A stretch of DNA of 64,000 nt from assembly GCF_001880325.1 (NCBI RefSeq), contig NZ_CP016313.1, positions 186,001 through 250,000 of the forward strand, written 5' to 3'. The stretch comes from Thermus brockianus (lineage in GTDB: Bacteria; Deinococcota; Deinococci; Deinococcales; Thermaceae). Shown here piece by piece: positions 16,124 through 22,087 of the stretch. The position numbers were made by a program, and so were the translations under genes. The notes below the pieces were generated by a model, which saw only the letters and a list, made by a program, of their open reading frames with translations, did not search any database and was not told the origin of the DNA. Position 1 is the stretch's first letter; every line of letters starts with the position of its first letter.

Positions 16124-16864
16124 TCACTCCACCTCCTCAAACAATTCCCTAAGGCGGTCCGTTATACAGCCTTCAAAAACATCCTCCACGTGTCGGTGTG
16201 CTTCTTCAATCCAATCTGGAACCTCAGAAACATTAACGCCTGAAGGCTGGGTTAAAAAGTAGTCGATATCCAGGATAAACGCTTTCTTAGCCTCGGAAGG
16301 TTCGGGCGAAGGCGCAAGCTGAACGCGACAGCAATCTCTACCCCCTGCGTAAGAGAACTCCCCACCTACGATAAAGGTGGACAAATTCTGCGGCAGCCGA
16401 GGTCCAACGAACGGGTAGAATTCAAAATAGTCCCACAGCCTGGCCTCTGAACTGGGCAATTCAACTTTGTTAATGTATCGCAAACCTATCCGTTGCAAGC
16501 CCCTTATCTCCAAAACTTGCCCTAAACTTTTCCAAGCCATTTCAATTAGCGCCTTAAACCTTTGCCACGCAGGATAGGGCCTTAGTGCGTTGATCACCAA
16601 GAGGTGAGGGCCGAGCTGGATAAGCATCTTCCTGTCTTGTGTAAACAGCAAAATCATCTCTTTGGTGCGAATCTGCTGCTGAATGCCGTGAGGCCCTTGT
16701 ATAAGTTCAACTTCCTGAACAACCCGTTGTTCTTTTACCGGAAACTCATGTTTTACCGTTTCGTAAAACAAACCGGGAATTGTCATATCCCACGGTGTAT
16801 CCGGCGTTAACCTGAATTCGCAAAGGGCTTCCACAAGAGGAGGGCTACGGTATTTCCTTCCCAT
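16124..16864 (-). CDS. TIGR04255 family protein, first gene of cassette
   Basis: Protein of 246 residues beginning GRKYRSPPLVEALCEFRL, which matches the sporadically distributed TIGR04255 family (N-terminal P-P-L-V-E-A-x-x-E-F-R). Later segments (LQRIGLRYINKVELP, then EEAHRHVEDVFEGCITDRLRELF) also fit. The biochemical function of the family is unknown; members are scattered across bacteria in accessory regions. AAGGAGG precedes the ATG at 16864. It opens a tightly coupled three-gene operon with A/T-richer codon use than the surroundings. A set of degenerate repeats lies upstream of its promoter. Confidence 0.85.
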   Translation of the reverse strand: MGRKYRSPPLVEALCEFRLTPDTPWDMTIPGLFYETVKHEFPVKEQRVVQEVELIQGPHGIQQQIRTKEMILLFTQDRKMLIQLGPHLLVINALRPYPAWQRFKALIEMAWKSLGQVLEIRGLQRIGLRYINKVELPSSEARLWDYFEFYPFVGPRLPQNLSTFIVGGEFSYAGGRDCCRVQLAPSPEPSEAKKAFILDIDYFLTQPSGVNVSEVPDWIEEAHRHVEDVFEGCITDRLRELFEEVE

Positions 16865-16919
16865 AACAAGTTCCTCCTTTTTTATTCCAAAAGGCTTCTA
16901 CCACTCCTATTCCCTCAGA

Positions 16920-16948
16920 AGTATATCACACCCTGGCATCACGTGGTA
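16920..16948 (-). promoter_or_regulatory. Candidate promoter of the TIGR04255 cassette
   Basis: On the minus strand TATACT (16925-16920) is a good -10 with a TG-rich upstream extension; the -35 at 16948-16943 (TACCAC) is poor. A leader of about 50 bases would lead to ATG 16864. The weak -35 hints at activator dependence. Confidence 0.45.
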
Positions 16949-17190
16949 TGACCGCGCACGCTCGCACCTGCTACCCGGGGCCGGACGGAAGATGCCTATT
17001 GGCAACATCTGTGATGACCGCACATGCCCGCCCCTGCTACCCCGGTGGTGCTCATTGGCAACATTTGGTATGACCGGGCATGCCCGCGCGTGCACGCCTA
17101 TCCGCTTGGGCGAGGTTGTGGAGGGGGGAAGGGGGGAGTGATTGGCAACATCTGAGGCGATCGCAAGTGCACGCGAGCGCGCGAGCGCCG
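16933..17190. repeat. Three to four imperfect tandem repeats upstream of the TIGR04255 cassette
   Basis: ATTGGCAACAT occurs at 16998, 17054 and 17141, each followed within about 5 bases by a longer degenerate block (TGACCGCxCATGCCCGC, then CTGCTACCC). The longer block alone also occurs at about 16946. Spacings of about 66, 56 and 87 bases are too irregular for a CRISPR array. The repeats lie upstream of the predicted cassette promoter and between it and vapC. They could be operator copies or decayed repeat RNA units. Confidence 0.65.
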
Positions 17191-17298
17191 GCGTACATCC
17201 CCAGGCAAAAGAAGAACCCCAGGAGGATACGGGCGTCCCCTAGGTTGCTGGGGCTCACACCCGGGGAGGTCCAATAACCTCGAAGGACCCGCTCCCCC

Positions 17299-17745
17299 TC
17301 ACACCCGCCTCACGGCCAAACCTTCCGCCTCGGCCGCTTTCGCCTGCTCCTCGTCCGCCGTCCAAAAAGGGAGTTCCTGGGGGTGCAACCCGCCTACCCG
17401 GGCCACCACCAGGGCGGTGGCCAGGTGTAGGGCGTCGTAGGCCCGGAGCTTGTGGCGCAAGAGAAGGCGCTTGGCCTCCCGCAGGACAGGAGGCCTCGGA
17501 GGCACGGAGCGGTACTGGAGGGCGGCGTGCGCCTCCAATGCCTCCACGGCCAGGTGTACTTCCTCGGGGGTGAAAACCCCTTGCCGCTCCTTGATCCGGA
17601 AGGCCGACACCGCCTCCACGATCGCCAAGGAACTGACCAAGACTGCTTTTGCCCCTTCCAAAAGCGCCCTTACCTCTGAACCGCCGGGCTCGTGCGGATC
17701 GTAGCGTTTCACCAGGGCCGAAGTGTCCAAAAAGGGGGGAATCAC
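17299..17745 (-). CDS. vapC: PIN-domain RNase toxin VapC
   Basis: PIN-fold RNase of 148 residues. Acidic active-site residues are visible: Asp in FLDTSALVKRY (residue about 6), Glu in IVEAVSAFR, Asp in LRAYDALHLATAL, and the final FWTADEEQ. The start is GTG at 17745, which overlaps the antitoxin TGA (17742-17744), the usual vapBC coupling. A longer open frame reaching 18036 is only read-through of the antitoxin region. It cleaves RNA when freed from VapB. Confidence 0.9.
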   Translation of the reverse strand: MIPPFLDTSALVKRYDPHEPGGSEVRALLEGAKAVLVSSLAIVEAVSAFRIKERQGVFTPEEVHLAVEALEAHAALQYRSVPPRPPVLREAKRLLLRHKLRAYDALHLATALVVARVGGLHPQELPFWTADEEQAKAAEAEGLAVRRV

Positions 17746-18032
17746 CGCCCCTCCCGATCCGCCAAGACGGCTTCCGAGAGCCCAAGCCTGCGCCCCGCCA
17801 ACCGCTCCAGGTAGCGGCGGTAGGCCTCCTCCATCCCCTTGGGGGTCACCACCCGTTCGGGAACCTCCAGCAGACCCTCTTCGGCTAGCGCCAAGAAGAG
17901 GGGGGCCTCGTCCTCCGGGAGGAGATCCAGGGCTAGGCGGAGGATCTCCGCCTCCGTGCGCCCCGTGGCGCGGGCCAAACGCTTCAGTTTGGCGTCCTCC
18001 GCGGGGGTGAGGTAGACCTGCTTGCGCAGCAT
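17742..18032 (-). CDS. vapB: VapB-type ribbon-helix-helix antitoxin
   Basis: Protein of 96 residues with an N-terminal DNA-binding ribbon-helix-helix (LRKQVYLTPAEDAKLKRLAR, then TGRTEAEILRLAL) and a C-terminal toxin-binding tail. ATG 18032 lies 8 bases after a TACAAT hexamer, the layout of a leaderless Thermus message. GATGTA occurs twice around the -10 and start, likely the autoregulatory site. Confidence 0.88.
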   Translation of the reverse strand: MLRKQVYLTPAEDAKLKRLARATGRTEAEILRLALDLLPEDEAPLFLALAEEGLLEVPERVVTPKGMEEAYRRYLERLAGRRLGLSEAVLADREGR

Positions 18033-18052
18033 ACATCGCTATTGTACATCAC
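18033..18052 (-). promoter_or_regulatory. Leaderless promoter and repeat operator of vapBC
   Basis: On the minus strand TACAAT (18046-18041) is followed by 8 bases and the vapB ATG. GATGTA overlaps the -10 (18049-18044) and recurs at 18037-18032, overlapping the start codon. Such short repeats over the promoter are typical VapB binding sites. Confidence 0.5.
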
Positions 18053-18664
18053 AACACCCTGGGAGGAGGGGGACTCGCCCTCCGGAAACCGCGTTTGGCG
18101 CGCGTATGGGGGGATGCGACGCCTTCTTTTTTGGCAAGCCATCGGCCTTGTTGTGCCTTTAGCACCCTATTTGTACCCCTCAACGGGGTCTCTCCCCAAT
18201 GGCCTCGAGGATGGCCCCCCTCGCAGGAGGGAGCCCAGGGAGTACGAGGAAGCCTACTGGGTCCCTTCCCGCCAAGAAATAGGGGCCCTCTAAGCCCACC
18301 CAGACCGCCTCCCGGTGGACCACCCATTCGGGGCCCATAGGATCGCCCGTGCTTGTGGGCAGAACACGCAATAACGCTACGCCTCCCATTCACCATAGCT
18401 TTCCCCCTTTCCTTCCGCACCCGAGTCCCAGAACACCTCTTCCTCCTCACGATGGCCGAGCAGGTGGAGGCGGAAGTGGGTGTGGGGCCAAAGCCTCGAC
18501 AGCCGCACCAGACGGGGCTCCTCTTGGGGCTCCGCAAAAGGGGTTTTCCCGTTTGTTGCCTGAGGAGATGGTGGAGGCGCTGGCGGTGATGCCGTGGGGC
18601 CTGCATGACCTCGAGGCCCCCCTCCTCCTTTGCGCCAGGCCAAGGGGGCGGGGAGCGGTGGAGG
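18053..18664. other. Stretch without a supported gene
   Basis: About 610 bases. The minus-strand frame 18377-18643 ends in a coding-like string (EPRLVRLSRLWPHTHFRLHL, then GHREEEEVFWDSGAEGKGE), but its first 30 residues are Gly/Pro noise and no start is evident. It may be the 3' part of a decayed gene downstream of the methyltransferase-like gene. Confidence 0.45.
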
Positions 18665-19612
18665 CTAGCCGGCTTCCCCCACGAACACGTGCCAGTCCTG
18701 ACGCCCATCCCGGCTCACCGCCAGGTGATAGCGGACGGGCCTGAGGGAAAGCGCCTCGGCCAGGGCGCGCTCAAAGGGGGAAAGGAAAAAGTCCCGCCCT
18801 TCCTGGGCCTCCTTGGGGGAGATCTCCTTCCTCGGGCTCACCACCAGGGCGAGCCTGCCCCCCTGCCGCAGGGCGGGGAGGCTGTACCCCACGAGGTCGG
18901 TGAGGTACTGGACATAGGCGGCGTACCGCTCCTCCGGATCCAGGTCCCGACCTCCTTCCTTTTGGAAGGCGGCGAAGGTGGGGGGGTGGAGCACGAGAAG
19001 GGCCGCCTCCCGGCGGAACCGCTCCCTTAAGTGCCGGATGTCCGCCCGCTCCACGGAGGGCCCCAGGGGTTGGATGTCCCCACCCCAGGCCCTGCGGCCC
19101 AGAGCGCGCGCGGCCTCCACCACGGTGCCGTACCCCGCCATGGGGTCCACCACCAGCTCCCCCCGCTGCGTGTACCGCAGGACGAGGGCCTTGGCCACGA
19201 CCGGGGAAAGGGCTTCCCTTCCCCTTGGATCCGGGGGGAAGAGCCAGATGGGGGCCTCGAGGGGAACCTCCAGGTCCGGGTAGGGCAAAGCCGCCAAAGC
19301 CTCGGGGGGCTTCCCTTCCAGGTCCTCAAGGGTCAGGAGGCCCCGGCGCACCAGGCGGTGGAGGCGGTGGGCTTCCCGCAAGGGCAACCCCTGGCGCAAG
19401 GCCTCCCGCAACACCTCCGGGAGATCCGCCACCGGCAGGAGATCGTGCCGGAGGTACTTGGGGCTGAGCCCAAGCCTCTGGGCGAAGGCCCGGAAGGCGC
19501 TCCGGCCCAGGCGGCGCAGGGCCCGCACGATCTCCCCCTCCCCTACGCCCAACCCTTCCCGCCGCGCCGCCTCCAGAACCCACTCGTACACTTCCCAAGC
19601 GCTCCGCCTCAC
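18665..19612 (-). CDS. SAM-dependent DNA-methyltransferase-like protein
   Basis: Protein of 315 residues. The N-terminal 115 residues are helical and basic (ALRRLGRSAFRAFAQRLGLS, then LREAHRLHRLVRRGLLTLED), probably a DNA-binding region. The methyltransferase domain shows the SAM-binding motif I VVDPMAGYGTVVEAARALGR and an acidic strand end (WGGDIQPLG). Motif IV, normally D/N/S-P-P-Y/F/W, reads LHPPTF, a noticeable variant. This is followed by an YVQYLTDLVGYSLPALRQGG helix typical of N4/N6 amino-methyltransferases. It is divergent from the 90-residue gene at 19696. It might protect DNA as part of a defence or restriction unit with its neighbours; no endonuclease is adjacent. Confidence 0.78.
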   Translation of the reverse strand: MRRSAWEVYEWVLEAARREGLGVGEGEIVRALRRLGRSAFRAFAQRLGLSPKYLRHDLLPVADLPEVLREALRQGLPLREAHRLHRLVRRGLLTLEDLEGKPPEALAALPYPDLEVPLEAPIWLFPPDPRGREALSPVVAKALVLRYTQRGELVVDPMAGYGTVVEAARALGRRAWGGDIQPLGPSVERADIRHLRERFRREAALLVLHPPTFAAFQKEGGRDLDPEERYAAYVQYLTDLVGYSLPALRQGGRLALVVSPRKEISPKEAQEGRDFFLSPFERALAEALSLRPVRYHLAVSRDGRQDWHVFVGEAG

Positions 19613-19695
19613 GGGATTACCCTACCCCAACCCCGCGATTTCCGTCCAACGGAAATTCTACCCCCCGTATCCTGAGGATGGAAAGGAGAGACGAT

Positions 19696-19968
19696 ATGGC
19701 ACCCGACAGGAAGGGCAAGGGAAGCGATGGGGCAAGGTGGCAAGGCGGCGTGAGGAAGGTGCGCCTCTCCGATCTCCAGGGCAACCTGCTCTACGAGGGG
19801 GACGTGGAGGGGCTTCCCCCGGGAGAGGCCCGGGAGTACTGGGAGGCCGTGAAGGCGCACTACGGGGACGGGTACGCTTGGGAATACCTCAAGGCCAAGG
19901 CTCCCCCCCTCGCCCTGGTCTACCGGGGCTACGCCTTGGAGGTGGTGGAGGAGGGCGATGACGCTTAA
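19696..19968 (+). CDS. Hypothetical protein, first of three co-oriented unknown genes
   Basis: Protein of 90 residues. A basic disordered start (APDRKGKGSDGARWQGGVRK) leads into a small beta domain (VRLSDLQGNLLYEGDVEGLP) and a helix (EAREYWEAVKAHYGDGYAWEYLKA). AAGGAGAG lies 5 bases before ATG 19696; an in-frame ATG at 19678 lacks a comparable site. It is followed after 34 bases by the 337-residue unknown. No family recognised. Confidence 0.65.
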   Translation: MAPDRKGKGSDGARWQGGVRKVRLSDLQGNLLYEGDVEGLPPGEAREYWEAVKAHYGDGYAWEYLKAKAPPLALVYRGYALEVVEEGDDA

Positions 19969-20002
19969 CCTAATCCCCCGTCCCTAGGAAAGGAGGCAGG
20001 GT

Positions 20003-21016
20003 ATGAATGCGGTGGACTGGTTCTTGCAGGAACTCAAGAAGCGTGAGTGGGGCGAGAAAGCCCTTTCCCTGGCGGAGAACCTGGATCGGCGTGGGCTGGA
20101 ACTCTGGGCCTCGGCAGAGCTCCGGATGAGGGAACGGGGTGGCCTCGAGGGGTGGGAGGCGCCCACGTGGCGCGAGGAGCCCGAAAAGGTGGCCGCTTGG
20201 GCTAAGGGCGGTTGGCTCCAGCGGTGGGTGGCGGCACTCCACCCCCAGGCCCCTCAAAGGGCGCTAAAGGACTTGGCCGCCGATTCCGTTCCCTTCATCG
20301 CCCGCTTGGCCCAGGCCCGGCTTTCCCCCTTCCCTCCCCCGCCACCCATCCCGGTGCGCATCGTGCTGGCGGAGCGGGATGCGGGCGAGATCATGATCCT
20401 GAGCCCCGAGTGCGAAAACTGGTGGTTGAGGGATCTGCGGGAGCTCCAAGAAGCGGTGCGGTTAGGGCGTATGCCTCTGCAACGGGCCCTGGACTTCGTG
20501 CGCCACCTGCCAAGGAGCTGGGTGGCCTCGCAGCTGGACAACCTCTTGGATTGCGCCGAAGGCCCCCAGGAGGAGGTCGGGGCTCGAGGCCAAGACCCGG
20601 CCCTCCTCATCGCTTACGCGCACGAGCTCCCCACGGATGGCATCTACGATACCAACGCCTCGCAGGCAGAGGACCTCCTAATTGAGCTCCTTTGGGAGCT
20701 TGACCTCGACCTCAAAGAGCCCGTCCACCAGGCCTTCTCGGAGGAGGAGCTCCTGGAGTGGTTGTCCATGGGGTACGTGGGGGGGATAGACGACCTTTTG
20801 CTCAAGGCCGTGGGCTTTTACCCCGAGTATGCCCATCTGGCTACCTTCCCGGGGGGCTCGCTCCTCATGGTGTACTTTGACGGGATGACGGGCGGTGAAG
20901 CGCCTTTTATCATGGGCACCCCCTTCCCCGAGGAACTCAAGGGGTGGCAGGGGCTTGGCAGGATCCTGGAAGCGGTACGCCCAGGGCACTACCTGCTGAC
21001 CTGGGACTGGAGGTAA
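20003..21016 (+). CDS. Hypothetical protein (337 aa)
   Basis: Largely helical and acidic protein with many Trp residues. Landmarks: VDWFLQELKKREWGEKALSL at the N-terminus, a Pro-rich turn at about residue 110 (SPFPPPPPIPVRIVLAERD), the middle ECENWWLRDLRELQEAV, and a C-terminal half with beta content (GGSLLMVYFDGMTGGEAPF). A SMI1/KNR4-like element is conceivable from the acidic DDLLLKAVGFYPEYAHLATF stretch, but I cannot confirm it. AAGGAGG precedes ATG 20003. It is in one operon with 19696 and 21024, between a methyltransferase-like gene and Argonaute. Confidence 0.7.
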   Translation: MNAVDWFLQELKKREWGEKALSLAENLDRRGLELWASAELRMRERGGLEGWEAPTWREEPEKVAAWAKGGWLQRWVAALHPQAPQRALKDLAADSVPFIARLAQARLSPFPPPPPIPVRIVLAERDAGEIMILSPECENWWLRDLRELQEAVRLGRMPLQRALDFVRHLPRSWVASQLDNLLDCAEGPQEEVGARGQDPALLIAYAHELPTDGIYDTNASQAEDLLIELLWELDLDLKEPVHQAFSEEELLEWLSMGYVGGIDDLLLKAVGFYPEYAHLATFPGGSLLMVYFDGMTGGEAPFIMGTPFPEELKGWQGLGRILEAVRPGHYLLTWDWR

Positions 21017-21023
21017 GCAAGCC

Positions 21024-21302
21024 ATGTCCGAGAAGCGCACCCTTACCCCGGAAGAGTGGGCAGAGATGCTGGCTTGGCTTCGGCCCCGGCTATCGGTGGG
21101 CGTGCGGGACAACCCCATGCTGTTGAGCCTCAAACCCCGTGAGGCGGCGGAGATCGTCCTGAAGCGCCTGAACGCCCAGCACCTCACCGAGTTTCAGGAG
21201 GAGTGGGTGATAAGGGAGCTGGTGAACCTGTCCCGCACGCCCCTCTCCTTCATGTTGAACCTGGAGGCGTTGGTCCGGTATCGGCTGGGCCTGCGGGATT
21301 AG
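21024..21302 (+). CDS. Hypothetical protein (92 aa)
   Basis: Small helical protein (TPEEWAEMLAWLRPRLSVGV, then LKPREAAEIVLKRLNAQHL, then EEWVIRELVNLSRTPLSFML). GGAGGT overlaps the end of the 337-residue gene and leads to ATG 21024, 7 bases after the upstream stop, so the two are coupled. It could be a small partner of that protein. No family recognised. A perfect 13-base inverted repeat follows it at 21326-21368. Confidence 0.7.
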   Translation: MSEKRTLTPEEWAEMLAWLRPRLSVGVRDNPMLLSLKPREAAEIVLKRLNAQHLTEFQEEWVIRELVNLSRTPLSFMLNLEALVRYRLGLRD

Positions 21303-21481
21303 CGGGCCTGGGGGATGGCGCACCAGGTGGGGCTCACCTCCAGGCGCACGCCGAGGGTGAGCCCCACCCACCAGGGCTCAGGGGCGAGGGCACAAAGCCC
21401 CAATCGTTCCCCCAAAGCCAGACACGCCCGGTCCCCAAAGGAAAGCCCTGCGGAGCGGGTCAAGGGCCGCAGGCAGGCCAC
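21299..21481 (-). pseudogene. C-terminal remnant of a PIN/VapC toxin gene
   Basis: The minus-strand frame reads GLSFGDRACLALGERLGL, the hallmark of the last PIN helix (L-S-x-G-D-R-A-C-L-A-L-A), then a degraded end where a TADRAW-like strand is expected (CALAPEPWWVGLTLGVRLEV). No N-terminal half with the first Asp is found upstream. It is a decayed toxin fragment overlapping the end of the 92-residue gene. Confidence 0.6.
21326..21368. repeat. Perfect 13-bp inverted repeat
   Basis: GGTGGGGCTCACC (21326-21338) and GGTGAGCCCCACC (21356-21368) are exact reverse complements around 17 bases. Located just after the three-gene operon, it may act as a terminator-like barrier, although no T-run follows; it also overlaps the vapC remnant. 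Confidence 0.6.
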
Positions 21482-22050
21482 CTCCAGATTAGGTGGTTTT
21501 CAACCCGTCTTCCCCCCACCGCTTTCGCCCTCGCCCCCTTGGCCCACCGCCACTCCCCCCTTGCCCTCCACCGCGCTATACCGGGGCCACGTGTGGAAAG
21601 CGCGCGGGCGGGACCAACGGGGAGGAAATCCCCACGGGGATATCCTCCGGCTTTCCCTCGAGGCCATCCACCCGAGCCCTATCCGGGCGCACCCCGCCGA
21701 GGACGAGGCGGTACCGGGCAGTCCAAGCCCTGGGGGTGTGCGCTACCAAGGCTCGGATCTAGCCGGTTCCATAAAGGGGACCCTATTTCTTTCCGCAGGG
21801 GAAACGTTGACAACCCCTGGGACCGAAGTCCCCGGCGTCTTCTCTGCGGATTCCAAAGCCCCAAGGGTAGGGTTGCCGCACCTATACCACAGGGAAACCG
21901 CCAAAGGTCGCAGGGGAGGCCTCGAGGCCCGCCCTACCGCCCCCAGGAGGCAGGGCTTTGGGAGTGGGCTTGGCTCCCCACCTGCCCAATCCCATGCCAT
22001 TTGCATCTTTCCCAAGCCCTAGCCTTGTCCACTAGAACGCCTTAGCCCCC
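21482..22050. other. Decayed DNA upstream of Argonaute
   Basis: No intact gene. A minus-strand string at about 21590-21740 (TARYRLVLGGVRPDRARVDG, then GKPEDIPVGISSPLVPPARF) is coding-like but ends at an in-frame stop and has no start. GGGAC-CGAA-GTCCC near 21820 is a minor hairpin. Confidence 0.45.
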
Positions 22051-22079
22051 TTGCTTGGATTCCATTGCTCGTTTAAACT
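22051..22079 (+). promoter_or_regulatory. Leaderless promoter of the Argonaute gene
   Basis: TTGCTT (22051-22056) and TAAACT (22074-22079) are exactly 17 bases apart, and the ATG at 22088 follows 8 bases later, where transcription should begin. No ribosome site precedes the ATG, so a leaderless message is predicted. Confidence 0.6.
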
Positions 22080-22087
22080 GCTACCGA

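Noticed and set aside
16933-17190. CRISPR array
   Set aside because: Only three to four copies, with repeat starts 56-87 bases apart and poor repeat identity; no unit of 24-37 bases with uniform spacers.
21482-22050. A gene paired with Argonaute directly upstream
   Set aside because: Only short coding-like strings interrupted by stops on the minus strand; no intact frame.
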